Assembly: GCA_963780895.1 (NCBI GenBank)
Contig: CAWAEG010000008.1
Span: 186,001-250,000 of the forward strand
DNA: 64,000 nt
From: DASQFI01 sp963780895
GTDB taxonomy: Bacteria; Acidobacteriota; Vicinamibacteria; Vicinamibacterales; SCN-69-37
Direction: 5' to 3'
This document shows, in pieces, positions 9,127 to 18,247 of this stretch (position 1 is its first letter; every line of letters begins with the position of its first letter). Made by a program: the position numbers and the translations under genes. The notes below the pieces were generated by a model, which made no database searches, was not told the DNA's origin, and saw only the letters and a program-made list of their open reading frames with translations.

Positions 9127-9525
9127 TTGGGAGACGCCATTCTGAATTCTACCCAGACTCAGGTAACTCGTTTTTCGTCAGACTCTGGTGTCAGGAGGAC
9201 AACTCCGGCCTCGCAAGAGCCTTTGCCTCAACTCACGATGGACAAGGCCAAGGGGGTGCCCGATGCGACAGCACGCAAGACATTGCTGGACAGTCTTCTC
9301 TCCGCGCGCAAGCCGTTCAAGGCTAACTTCCTCCACATCAAGGGCAAAAGCATCTTCTTCATCTATGGCCGTTCAGCATCAGAAGGAGCGGTCATTCGCC
9401 TAAGCGGCGGAGTGACGTTCACCTTGGATGGGACTCAGGTCTCGGCCAGCGAAGCGGACGTCGATCTCCTTAGCGGCACCATCAGCCTTCGCGGCGACGT
9501 GAGCATGAAGATGAATATCCGATAG
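9127..9525 (+). CDS. Small hypothetical protein with an LptA/OstA-like pattern, between the inverted repeats
   Basis: This 132-residue ORF lies in the 764-base spacer between the two long inverted repeats. The C-terminal half reads as short beta-strands (IRLSGGVTFTLDG, VSASEADVDLL, GTISLRGDVSMKM), which resembles the repeating strands of LptA/OstA-type lipopolysaccharide-transport folds. That is a pattern impression, not a confirmed hit. No signal peptide is visible. ATG 9238 is an alternative start giving 96 residues; neither start has a convincing ribosome-binding site. Codon use is less GC-rich than in the neighbours. It could be a cargo gene of a repeat-bounded element or a decayed fragment. 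Confidence 0.45.
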   Translation: MGDAILNSTQTQVTRFSSDSGVRRTTPASQEPLPQLTMDKAKGVPDATARKTLLDSLLSARKPFKANFLHIKGKSIFFIYGRSASEGAVIRLSGGVTFTLDGTQVSASEADVDLLSGTISLRGDVSMKMNIR

Positions 9526-9531
9526 CAGCAT

Positions 9532-9723
9532 CTACGGCCGGTTACGCCTCTTTTGGGAGTCAGATTCGATCAGCAGATCCACCAGATCGGCCACGTCCCA
9601 CTGCTTCGACGTGACGCCAGCGGCCATCGCAGGCGTCATGCGAAGCGACGAGTGGATCTTGATGAAGTTGTACGCGAAGTCATTCAACGGTTGTAGCGAA
9701 GGAATTCCGCGCCAGAAACGCAA
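9532..9723 (-). pseudogene. Transposase C-terminal remnant (DDE type, possibly IS1-like)
   Basis: The minus strand encodes NDFAYNFIKIHSSLRMTPAMAAG followed by DVADLVDLL (quoted in parts: YNFIKIHSSLRMTPAMAAG). This is the familiar end of DDE transposases, where a Y-N-F-x-R-x-H-x-S-L-x-x-T-P-A-x-A-A-G stretch follows the last catalytic residue. Only the last 50 or so residues survive. No catalytic core, start or terminal repeats are seen upstream, so it is a dead fragment. It marks past insertion between the two long inverted repeats. Confidence 0.6.
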
Positions 9724-9827
9724 GCAAGAAACGCGCGCTCAATCCCGGCATGGGCCGCCAAGGCGAAGGGCATGGCTTCGCACACGGAGACATAGAGGGT
9801 CACGCGCATCGGGCAACGAGAGTGACG

Positions 9828-10177
9828 AGAAGCCGGCGGCCGCGTGAGTGGCGTGTCGTCAGCTAGCCCGCTGCGAAGCGCCGCGTGCGCCGATGCGTGG
9901 CGTGTCGTCCTGCAGGCCCGACTCGAGCGTTTTCCATGATCTGCGTAGCGTGTTCCGAAGGCCGACCTTTGCGAGCGCCGCGAGGCAGACCCGATCACGC
10001 TGCCTTGCGGCAAGCGGCGAGCGGGAGGCCGCAGGAACATGCTACGCAGATCTGGAAAACGCTCTCGGAGCGGGCGGGAGGGCCAGCAGGACGATACGCC
10101 AGGCATCGGCAATCGCGGCGCGAAGCGAAGGACAAGACAACACGCCAGGCACGCGGTGATCGCCGGCGCCCAGCGGC
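9828..10177. repeat. Long inverted repeat, right copy (family A), itself palindromic
   Basis: This is the reverse complement of 8682-9063, minus the 35-base family C insert. It also carries two opposed core motifs, at about 9927-9949 (with one extra base) and 10041-10062. Its outer edge lies 5 bases from the stop codon of the epimerase gene at 10183, so it could act as that gene's 3' hairpin. No gene is seen inside. Confidence 0.85.
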
Positions 10178-10182
10178 GGACC

Positions 10183-11118
10183 TTACGCAGCGCCCATTTT
10201 TTTCCGGAAGTAGTCGATCGTCGAGGTGAGCCCCTCTTCGAGCCCGATCTTCGGTTCCCACCCGAGCACCGTCCGCGCGCGCGTGATGTCTGGTTTTCGC
10301 ACTTTGGGATCGTCGGTCGGCAGGGGCTTGAAGACAAGGCGGCTCTTGGATCCGGTCATCTTGATGATGAGCTTGGCCATGTCTTCGATCGACATCTCAT
10401 GCGGATTGCCGATGTTCACCGGATCGGTCGTCGACGACGCCATCAGCTTGCGGATGCCGGCGACCAGATCACTGATGTAGCAGAAGCTTCGCGTCTGGGA
10501 TCCGCTGCCGAAAATCGTGACGTCCTCGCCCCGCAGCGCCTGGGCGATGAAGGTCGGCACCGCGCGACCGTCGTTGATGCGCATCCGCGGCCCGTACGTG
10601 TTGAAGATCCGGACGATGCGCGTGTTGAGACCGTGATAGCGGTGGTAGGCGAACGTGATCGCCTCGGCGAACCGCTTGGCTTCGTCGTAGACGCCGCGCG
10701 GGCCGATGGGGTTGACGTTGCCCCAGTAAGACTCTTTTTGCGGATGTTCGAGCGGGTCGCCGTAGACCTCGGACGTCGAGGCGATCACGAAGGTGGCCGA
10801 CTTGGCCTTGGCCAGTCCGAGCGCCTTGTGCGTGCCGAGCGCGCCGACCTTGAGCGTCGGAATCGGCAGCTCCAGGTAGTCGATCGGGCTTGCCGGGCTG
10901 GCCCAGTGCAGAACGAAATCCACCGGTCCGTCCACGTGGATGTAGTTCGTGACGTCGTGCTTGAGGAACACGAAGTCGCGGCCCGTCAGGTGCGCGATGT
11001 TGTCGAGACTGCCCGTGAGCAGGTTGTCAATGCCGACGACCGAGTGTCCGTCGCCGAGCAGCGAGTCGCACAGGTGAGATCCGATGAAACCGGCCGCGCC
11101 GGTGATGACTACGCGCAT
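10183..11118 (-). CDS. NAD-dependent epimerase/dehydratase, UDP-glucuronate decarboxylase (UDP-xylose synthase) type
   Basis: This is an extended short-chain dehydrogenase of 311 residues. It has the NAD-binding GAAGFIGSH at residue 7, the catalytic Y-x3-K as GVYDEAKRFAE, and the UXS-type segments HWASPASPIDYLELPIPTL (in parts: HWASPASP, PIPTLKVG), FNTYGPRM and RSFCYISDLV. The SP-x2-Y and PIPTLK patterns favour UDP-glucuronic acid decarboxylase, which turns UDP-GlcA (from Ugd, 18248) into UDP-xylose. A related dTDP- or UDP-sugar dehydratase is possible. The frame is intact. It closes the minus-strand polysaccharide cluster. Confidence 0.88.
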   Translation of the reverse strand: MRVVITGAAGFIGSHLCDSLLGDGHSVVGIDNLLTGSLDNIAHLTGRDFVFLKHDVTNYIHVDGPVDFVLHWASPASPIDYLELPIPTLKVGALGTHKALGLAKAKSATFVIASTSEVYGDPLEHPQKESYWGNVNPIGPRGVYDEAKRFAEAITFAYHRYHGLNTRIVRIFNTYGPRMRINDGRAVPTFIAQALRGEDVTIFGSGSQTRSFCYISDLVAGIRKLMASSTTDPVNIGNPHEMSIEDMAKLIIKMTGSKSRLVFKPLPTDDPKVRKPDITRARTVLGWEPKIGLEEGLTSTIDYFRKKMGAA

Positions 11119-11138
11119 TGATGGGGAACCCGAGTGCC

Positions 11139-11288
11139 GCTAGCTGGAGCGTTCTGCCGATCGGCGTCGCATGTTCCTGAAGTTTCGGGAGTTGGGGGAC
11201 GGGTCTTGCTCGCGCAAGCGAGACCCGTCCCCCAAGTGCGAAACCCTCAGGAACACGCGACCCCAATCGGCAGAACGCTCCAGCTAGC
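11139..11288. repeat. 150-base near-perfect hairpin (family A-like)
   Basis: Two arms of about 70 bases, GCTAGCTGGAGCG at 11139 and its inverse ending at 11288, fold over a centre near 11213 (TTGCTCGCGCAAGCGAG). The arm includes GCATGTTCCTG, which also occurs next to the family A core at 8816-8826. The hairpin contains the TAG stop of the sugar transferase (11284-11286) and lies 21 bases from the start of the UXS-type gene. Confidence 0.8.
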
Positions 11289-12736
11289 TGACACTGAGGC
11301 GGTGCAATCCTTTCAGGACAGTCAGCCAGATGATCTTGAAGTCGAGCGACATGGACCAGTTCTCGATGTAGTACAGGTCGAACTCGATGCGCTTTTCGAG
11401 CGACGTGTTGCCGCGCCACCCGTTGACCTGCGCCCAGCCGGTGATGCCCGCCTTCACCTTGTGGCGAAGCATGTATTGCGGGATCTTGTGCTTGAACTGC
11501 TCGACGAAGAACGGCCGCTCGGGACGCGGGCCGACGATCGACATGTCGCCTCGGAGCACGTTCCAGAACTGCGGCAGCTCGTCGACGTCGCGGCGGCGCA
11601 GCCAGCGGCCGATGGGCGTCGCGCGCGGGTCGTCGTCGCGCGCCCAGATCGGGCCCGAGACGTCTTCGGCGTCCACTGGCATCGAGCGGAACTTGTAAAC
11701 GGTGAACGCCTTGCCGTCGAGGCCCATCCGCTGCTGCCGGTAGAAGACGGGACCGGGTGAGCTGCGCTTGATGACCATGGCGATGATCGCCGTCGGAATC
11801 GCGCCGACCAGCACGACGCTCGCCGAAAACGCGATGTCGACCGCCCGCTTGAGGACGCTGTTGATGCCGCGCAGCGGCACGTCGTTGATGCCGATGATCG
11901 GCAGGCCGTCCAGATCCTCGAGCCGGGCGCGGAGCGCGATGAACTGCAGCAGGTCCGGCACGACGTGGATGTTGATGCACTCGCGGCTGGCGAACTCCAC
12001 GACACTCAGCATCTTCACGTGCTCGTCGATGGGCAGCGCGACGTAGATCTCGTCGATCTTTTCCTGCGCGGAAATCTCCGGGACCTGCTCGATGGTGCCG
12101 AGTACCGGCAGGCCGCGGTAGCCGATCGTGTCGGCCGACGCTGCGCGATCGTCGACGAAGCCCGCGAGCCGGAACCCCATCTCGCTGTGCTCGATGATCC
12201 GGTCCGCCACCATCCGGCCGAGGTCGCCGCCGCCCACGATGAGGACGCGCCGGAGCCCGATCCCCGCGCGCCAGCGCCGCCGCAGCAGCCCGCGCACGAC
12301 CTCCCGCGAGAGGAACGTGAACAGCACGTTCAGACCGAGGAAGATCACCCAGGCCGGCTGCGACACCGCGAGGTAGCCGAGGTCGCGCTGAACCGGATCG
12401 ACCCAGGTACTCGCGCACGTAGAGCGTGCCGATCACGCCGCCGATGCCGGCGAGGATGCTGCCGACGAGCACCGCGAAGAAGTCGTCCACGCGCGTCCGG
12501 CCCCGGCGCAGTCGATAGAGCCCCTGCACGTGGAACGCGAGCGGGACCATCACCGCGAGAAACGGCGTGAGCATCAGGTAGTGCTCGAGCGGCGGCTGCC
12601 CCTTGGTGACCGGAATGATCTGCGCGAAGCTCGATTCGAACCGGACGTAGTAGGCGAGCAGAAAGGCCGTCGCGGCCGACAAGGCGTCGGCGACGACGTG
12701 AATGGCGACGAGCAGCCGGTTATAGCGTCTCAACAT
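11284..12736 (-). CDS. Polyprenyl glycosylphosphotransferase (WcaJ/PssY-type priming enzyme), one frameshift
   Basis: This membrane enzyme loads the first sugar phosphate on undecaprenyl phosphate to start exopolysaccharide synthesis. The N-terminal four or five helices begin ADALSAATAFLLAYYVRF. A central CoA/NAD-like domain follows (VLIVGGGDLGRMVADRI). The C-terminal catalytic domain has one more helix, SSPGPVFYRQQRMGLDGK, the KFRSM motif, DELPQFWNVLRGDMSIVGPRPER and ITGWAQVNGWRG, the standard PssA/WbaP active-site pattern. The frame breaks near 12405, between YVREYLG and DPVQRDLG. Glucose-1-P or galactose-1-P specificity is not deducible. The stop codon is inside the hairpin 11139-11288. 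Confidence 0.92.
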
Positions 12737-12747
12737 CCCGCAGCCTT

Positions 12748-12822
12748 CGCGGAGATGACCTCCGAGGTAATTTCGTGGAGGTCGAGCGAAATTACCTCGG
12801 AGGTCATTTCAGGGTCTCCGCG
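12748..12822. repeat. 75-base palindrome, family B copy 1
   Basis: The left arm runs CGCGGAGATGACCTCC-GAGGTAATTTCG and the right arm is its inverse around TGGAGGTCGAG. It overlaps the last codons and TGA stop of the glycosyltransferase at 12804 and lies 12 bases upstream of the priming transferase start on the same strand. It shares GACCTC-x-GAGGT and the closing GAGGTCATTTCAGG with 24622-24674. Confidence 0.8.
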
Positions 12823-13931
12823 ACGAGCGAGGCGAACGCCGACTCGAACCGATCACGACCAAACATTTCGGCTCGCGCGCGCATGACCGACAGGATAAAG
12901 GACCGGCGGCCGGCCTCGGACATCGCGTCGGCAAAGGCGTCCGGCGTGTTGCGGTCGACCAGCAGGCCGGTCTCGCCGGGAACGACGGTTTCCGTGGCGC
13001 CGCCGTGGCCGAGCGCAATCACAGGCCGTCCGCAGGCCAGCGACTCGACCGGCACGATGCCGAAGTCCTCAGCGGCGGGCAACACAAGCGCCTGGGCCCG
13101 ACGGTAGGCGTCTCGCAGGGTTTCGGGGTCCAGCGCCCCGGTGAATTCGACGTTCGGGCCGGCCATCGCCTGCAGCCGGGCAAGCTCCGGCCCCGTTCCG
13201 ACAATCTTGAGAGGCACGTCGAGCTGGGCGGCCGCAAGAATCGCGACGTCGATGCGTTTGTAGGGCACCAGAGCGGATACAACGAGGAAATACGGTTCGA
13301 GTGCCTCGCCGCCGGGCGTGAAGAACTGTGTATCGACCGGCGGGTGAAGAACCGAGGCCCGCCGATTATAGTACCTCGCTATTCGGCCGGCAACGAAACT
13401 GGAATTGGCCACGAAACGGTCCACCCGGTTCGCCGTCGCCCGGTCCCACCGGGCCAGCCAGGCCATGACCTGCCGCAGCGCCGCGTTCGACACGGCCCCA
13501 ACGCGCTCCCCGCCGAAGTAGGCGTCGAACTGGTCCCAGGCATACCGCATGGGGGAATGGCAGTAGCAGATGTGGACCGCGCGGCCGGTCGGGACGACCG
13601 CCTTGGCGGCGCAGTGGCTGGTCGAAATCACGACGTCCACGTCGTCCAGATCGAAGATCTCGATTGCCGACGGGAACAGGGGCAGATAGTGCCGGTAGTA
13701 GCGTTCGGGCTTCGGCAGCCGCTGGATCAGGGACGTACGAATCGCGTGGCGCTCGATCAGCGCCGAGACGGACCCGGGGATATGCAGCAGCGTGTAGATT
13801 GGCGCGTCAGGGAAGAGCCGGCAAAGCGATTCGAGGACCTTCTCGCCGCCGCGCATGCCGGTGAGCCAGTCGTGGACGAGCACGACCCGCGCGCCGGCCG
13901 CGCTCGACTGTCGCGTGGCGGGCTCACGCAT
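12804..13931 (-). CDS. Glycosyltransferase family 4 protein
   Basis: This GT-B glycosyltransferase of 375 residues is intact. The N-domain starts VVLVHDWLTGMRGGEKVLE, a pattern seen in WbaZ/mannosyltransferase-type GT4 enzymes, and includes YCHSPMRYAWD. The C-domain has the donor-site pattern PAAEDFGIVPVESLACGRPVIALGHGG (in parts: EDFGIVPVESLACG), with the E-x7-E geometry of GT4. The substrate is unknown; the subgroup often uses GDP-mannose or UDP-sugars. ATG 13931 overlaps the upstream gene's stop by 8 bases. The stop is embedded in a palindrome. Confidence 0.9.
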   Translation of the reverse strand: MREPATRQSSAAGARVVLVHDWLTGMRGGEKVLESLCRLFPDAPIYTLLHIPGSVSALIERHAIRTSLIQRLPKPERYYRHYLPLFPSAIEIFDLDDVDVVISTSHCAAKAVVPTGRAVHICYCHSPMRYAWDQFDAYFGGERVGAVSNAALRQVMAWLARWDRATANRVDRFVANSSFVAGRIARYYNRRASVLHPPVDTQFFTPGGEALEPYFLVVSALVPYKRIDVAILAAAQLDVPLKIVGTGPELARLQAMAGPNVEFTGALDPETLRDAYRRAQALVLPAAEDFGIVPVESLACGRPVIALGHGGATETVVPGETGLLVDRNTPDAFADAMSEAGRRSFILSVMRARAEMFGRDRFESAFASLVAETLK

Positions 13932-15049
13932 GAGTGACCGAGCCGACGAGCTCGGCGTAGACCTCCCTGACGCGCGCGACCGATCGTTGCCAGGAGAACG
14001 CCTTCACGCGTTCGCGGCCGCGGCACACCAGGCTCGTCTTGAGCGCCTCGTCGCCGAGCACACGCGCCACCGCATCGGCGATGGCGCCCGCGTCCATGGG
14101 ATCGATGAGCAGCGCCGCGTCGCCCACGACCTCCGGCAACGACGAGACGTTCGACGTGACGACGGGCGTTCCCGCCGCCATGGCTTCGAGTGGCGGGAGG
14201 CCGAAGCCTTCGTAGAGCGACGGGAAGACGAACACCGAGGCGAGCTGATAGAGGACCGCCAGCGTTTCGTCCGGAACGAACCCGAGAAACCTGACGTGCT
14301 TGTGGAGCTGGAACCGGTGCACGAGCCGGCGCAGGTTCGGATACTTCGAGATCTCGTCGCCGATGATGAGGAGCTTGACGTCCTCGAACCCGCGGCGGCC
14401 GCAGCATCGAATACGCCTCGATCAGCCGATCGACGTTCTTGTGCGGCTTGATGTTGCCCGTATACAGGATGAACGGCGAGGTGAGCTGGAACCGCTCGCG
14501 CACGCGGGCGATGTCCTCCGGGGTCGGCGGCGTTTCCAGCCGCTCGTCGAGCGCGTTGTAGATGACCTCCACCTTGGCGGCCGGCACGCGCAGGTACTTC
14601 ACGATGTCGTCCTTCGACGCATTCGAGACCGTCAGCACGCGCCGCGAGCGCTTCGCTGCCATCGTCATGAACGTCTTCGCGTAGACGAGCGCCGCGCGAT
14701 TCGGCAGGTACTGCGGAAACCGGAGATGAATGCAGTCGTGGATCGTCACGACGTAGGGGCAGGTCATCAGCGGCGACACGACGTAATGCGGCGCGTGGAA
14801 CAGGTCCACACGCGAGCGTCCGACCGACAACGGCACGGTCAGCTGTTCCCGAAGTGAATAGTGACCGGACGTTTCGGTGATCGCGTGGAAGCGCGTACCA
14901 AGGCCGCGGATGAACTCGGCGTCGTCGCGCCGGCAGAGCAGCAGGTATTCGTCGTCGCCATCCTGCCGCGAGAGCTCGCGCAGGAGGTTGCGCACGTAAG
15001 TGCCGATCCCGTAGTCGTGCAGCTTGCGGGCGTCGATGGCGATTCGCAA
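13924..15049 (-). CDS. Glycosyltransferase family 4 protein (one frameshift)
   Basis: This is a GT-B enzyme of about 375 residues. The N-terminus LRIAIDARKLHDYGIGTYVRNLL is the classical GT4 nucleotide-sugar entry loop; VVTIHDCIHLRFPQYLP and YTGNIKPHKNVDRLIEAY are the family's domain-junction motifs. The C-domain has FPSLYEGFGLPPLEAMAAG. The frame breaks near 14396, between EAYSMLR and the loop before HRFQLHKHVRFLG. The TTG start at 15049 is chosen because GGAG lies 8 bases upstream and no in-frame ATG fits. It lies 19 bases after the GT2 gene on the same strand. The acceptor is unknown. Confidence 0.88.
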
Positions 15050-15068
15050 CAGGCGCTCCGCCGAGATT

Positions 15069-15885
15069 CTACCGAATCGCGCGGCCGCGGACCCTGAGCC
15101 AGAGCCGCAGCACCGGCGCCCACCCGGGGTGATGCTTCTCGTAGAACGCGACGTGACTGCGATCGTAGTGCGTCGAGCCGGCGCCGGCCGCGCGGATCGA
15201 TCGGCCGCGCAAGTGGGTGACCTCGGCCGCTGGCGTATAGAGCACGCGGCCGCCGCGCGCGCGGAGGGCGGCGCAGAAGTCCACGTCTTCCTCGTACATG
15301 AAGAACCGCTCGTCGAGCCCGCCGGCCTCGAGCGCTGCTGCACGCCTCGTCAGCAGGCACGCCCCGCTGACCCAGTCCACCTCACGCTCCGATCCGACCA
15401 GCGCATCGAGATAACGGCGGGCCTCAGGCGTCCGGCTGGCGGCTCGGCGAACCCGCCGCCGCTGCATGAGCTCAGCGACGGGCGAGAGCATCGGCCCGAA
15501 CGAGACCTCGGGCCACCCCGAGGCGTCAACGAGCTTCGGCCCGGCGGCGGCCGCGCCGGTGGCGTTCAACCGGTCCACGAGTCGATCGATCGCGCCGGGT
15601 GGCACGATTGTGTCGCTGTTCAACAAGAGGACGAGCGGCGCGGCCGTGTGTCGAAACCCGATGTTGTTGGCCGCGGCGAATCCAACGTTCCGATCGAGCG
15701 CGACGAGCTTCACACCAGGAAACGACGCGCGCACGGCGGCCGCGCTGCCGTCCGACGACGCGTTGTCGACCACGATGATCCGGCCGGGATCGCGGGCTCG
15801 GCTGGCGTCGAGCGACTCCAGGCACGCCAGCAGATCGGCGCTTGGTGTTGAAGCTGACGATGATGATGTCGAGCCCCGATGTCAC
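15069..15885 (-). CDS. Glycosyltransferase family 2 protein, rhamnosyltransferase-like (one frameshift)
   Basis: This is a GT-A glycosyltransferase of about 272 residues. It opens MTSGLDIIIVSFNT and, after a frameshift near 15842, continues IIVVDNASSDGSA, RNVGFAAANNIGF and LLLNSDTIVPPGAID; the SD pair is the metal-binding DxD-equivalent. WVSGACLLTRRAA, DERFFMYEEDVDFC and the C-terminal HxxG region (FYEKHHPGW) follow. These features match WbbL-type rhamnosyl- or related transferases that act on lipid-linked glycans. It overlaps its upstream partner (15882) by the ATGA stop/start. The donor and acceptor are not known. Confidence 0.88.
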
Positions 15886-16983
15886 TCGGCGGCCGCCTCT
15901 TCGAGCGCCGTCCGGACGGCCGCCGCGGTGGTGACCCAGGAGAAGGCCGCCAGTCGCGTGCGGCCGCGGGCGAGCAGATCGGCGTGGACGTCGTCGTTCG
16001 TCAGCAGCGTGCGCAGCGCGTTCGCGATCGTCGCCGGGTCCGGGCCGACCAGCCGCGCGGCGTCACCGTAGACCTCGCGGGCGATTGGCGTGTCGAGCAG
16101 CACCGACGGCACGCCGTACGCCAGCGCCTCGAGCGGCGTCATGGCGAACCCTTCGTAGTCGGACAGGAAGACGAATACCCGAGCCTGACGATAGGCGTTC
16201 TCGAGCTCGGCGTCGGGCACATACTCGCGCCAGTCCACCCGATCGCCGATGCCGAGCTCGAAGGCGAGCGCGCGTGGATCGACCGGCGGATGCGTGCGGT
16301 TGTCGCCAATCAAGAGCAGCCGCGCGTCCGGAACGGCCTTCGCGACCTGGGCGAAGGCCTGAAGAAGCTCGGGGATTCTCCGGCGGTTGAAGAGCGAGCC
16401 GACGAACAACGCGATCGGCGGCCGTGGTCCGCTGGCGTCAGCCTCCTTCACGTCAGGCGCCGCGGGCGGCGCGACGACGATCCGCTCGGCAGGGACCTCG
16501 AGCCAGCGCACGATCTCCTTCGCGGAAAACTCGCGAAATCGTCACTACCCGGCGGGCGCTGTTGGCAGCGGCCTTCGTGGTCCACTGCCGCCGGAGTCGC
16601 TCTCGCGTCGCGAACCACTCGGGATGGGCGAAGAATGACACGTCGTACACGGCGACGACCGACGGACAGGCCAGCCGCAGCGGCGCCGTGTAGCCGGCGG
16701 CAAAAAACACGTCGGGCTTGACCTCGGCGACGGCGGACGCCAGTCGAGTCTGTTCCCAGATCGTTCCCGCCTTCGGCGTCGGCTCCACGTGCACGCTGAA
16801 CCGCTCCCCGAGCGCTTTGACCGAGGACGGGGCCTCCGACGGCAGAAAGACCGTGAACCGGTGGGGCAGCTGCCGATCCTCTGCCCAGACGCGGAGCACG
16901 GACAGCAGGTACCGGCCCACACCTGTGGGTTTCCCCACGAGCTCGCGGCCGTCGATCCCGATGTGCAGCGCGCGATCAGCCAC
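15882..16983 (-). CDS. Glycosyltransferase family 4 protein (one frameshift)
   Basis: This GT-B enzyme is about 367 residues. The N-domain reads IGIDGRELVGKPTGVGRYLLS; SVVAVYDVSFFAHPEWF is the usual mid-domain motif. The frame breaks near 16525, after VVTISRVF, and resumes as RWLEVPAERIVVAPPA. The C-domain contains FVGSLFNRRRIPELLQAF and FLSDYEGFAMTPLEALAYG. In the position that binds donor phosphate it has SDYEGFAMTPLEAL, with both Glu residues present. It is one of four GT4 paralogues in tandem with low mutual similarity, which suggests an oligosaccharide repeat of several different sugars. Confidence 0.87.
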
Positions 16984-18097
16984 GACGATGTCGGCGCCGC
17001 GCGACGGACTGCGTCCAGGCTTCGCGCACGGCCCGCGCGGTGTCCGGCCAGCTGAACTCCCGGGCGCGAGCCCACCCGGCGTCGCGCATTCGGGCCCGCA
17101 CCGTGGCGTGGGTCAGAATCTCCCGCAGGTGCCCGGCAAGCTCGGCGCTTGCGTTCGGCTCGAAGAGACGCCCGGCCGCACCCACCACTTCGGGCAACGC
17201 GCCACGGTTGGCGGCGACAACCGGTACGCCGACGGTCATGGCTTCGAGCGCGGGCATTCCGAACCCTTCCATGTGAGACGGCAGCACGAACACGAGCGCG
17301 CGCTCGTACAGCTCGCGACGGCGATCCGGTTCGATGTAGCCGGGCAGCTCGACGTGGCCCGCAAGGGGCGGGCGCGTCGCGCGCGCCACGATGGCGTCCG
17401 CCGCGGGCGTCGCGCGGCCGGCCAGCACGAGCGGCGGAGTCGATCGCGTGGAATCGCTGCCGAGCACCCGCTCGTACGCGTCCAGAAGCACGTCGAGATT
17501 CTTTCTCGGCTCGAGCGTCCCCAGAAACAGCACGCAGCCCGACGCCGGTTCGGTTTCGCGGGCGCGCCAGTCGGGCCGGCCCGGACGGCACACGGTGATA
17601 CGCGATCGTTCGACGCCCAGCCGCCGTTCGACATCGGCGGCCGTGTGATTCGAGACCGCGATGACCTGGTCGGCCCGCTGGGCATGCGCGCGCGCCAACG
17701 CGGCGTAGTCCCGCCTGATCTCGGCGCGAGTGCGTTCCGGGTGGTCGAGAAAATCGAGATCGTGCACAGTGATGACCTGCGCGGCCCGCGACGCCGGAAT
17801 GAGAAGCGGGTGCGCGGCGTGGACGACGTCCATCGGCCCGCCCGCCAGCTGCTCGGCGGGCGGCCAGGCCAGCCGGTGCCACGCGAAGTTCAGGGCCGTG
17901 ACCGGCACGCGCCGGTCGATGGTGTCGGCGCCCGGGATCACCGTCCTATCGAGACGATCCTTCCATGACGATGAAAACAGGCTGAGGGATTCGCCGGCCG
18001 GCGCCGAGGCGACCAGGGCGCGGGCCAGCTCGTGCACGTATTCGCCCACCCCCGTGCGCTGCCGGAGGGCTGGCCGGTAGTCGAGCATGATGCGCAC
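16976..18097 (-). CDS. Glycosyltransferase family 4 protein
   Basis: This intact GT-B enzyme of 373 residues is first in the minus-strand chain. It opens RIMLDYRPALRQRTGVGEYVHELARAL, with the GVGEY glycine loop, then VITVHDLDFLDHPE, IAVSNHTAADVERRLG, and FLGTLEPRKNLDVLLDAYE at the domain hinge. The C-domain has LPSHMEGFGMPALEAMTVGVPVV (in parts: HMEGFGMPALEAM). Its stop overlaps the next start at 16983. No secretion signal is present, as expected for cytosolic or peripheral membrane GTs. It diverges from ugd (18248, +) across a 150-base promoter region. Confidence 0.9.
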   Translation of the reverse strand: MRIMLDYRPALRQRTGVGEYVHELARALVASAPAGESLSLFSSSWKDRLDRTVIPGADTIDRRVPVTALNFAWHRLAWPPAEQLAGGPMDVVHAAHPLLIPASRAAQVITVHDLDFLDHPERTRAEIRRDYAALARAHAQRADQVIAVSNHTAADVERRLGVERSRITVCRPGRPDWRARETEPASGCVLFLGTLEPRKNLDVLLDAYERVLGSDSTRSTPPLVLAGRATPAADAIVARATRPPLAGHVELPGYIEPDRRRELYERALVFVLPSHMEGFGMPALEAMTVGVPVVAANRGALPEVVGAAGRLFEPNASAELAGHLREILTHATVRARMRDAGWARAREFSWPDTARAVREAWTQSVARRRHRRG

Positions 18098-18126
18098 GGC
18101 CCAACCTAGTAGCGGCAGGTATGGAA

Positions 18127-18155
18127 TTGCAAGCTGGGCTGCAACTCCTTATCTG
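18127..18155 (+). promoter_or_regulatory. Candidate sigma70-type promoter before ugd
   Basis: TTGCAA at 18127-18132 and TATCTG at 18150-18155 are separated by 17 bases. An alternative is TTGACC with a weak TTAGTG 17 bases further on. Either would serve the ugd-galE operon. Motif match only. Confidence 0.35.
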
Positions 18156-18247
18156 TCAATCGGTTGACCAGCCTAAAGTGCGCATGTTAGTGTGAGGAGT
18201 TTTTGCCGTTCGCGCGGAGCGCGCGGATGGGAGGAGGAAGCCGGTAC

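Noticed and set aside
10039..11121. 360-residue plus-strand ORF opposite the UXS-type epimerase
   Set aside because: It is a shadow of the real minus-strand gene; GC-rich codons leave long open frames on the other strand. It has low-complexity, arginine-rich composition and no domain.
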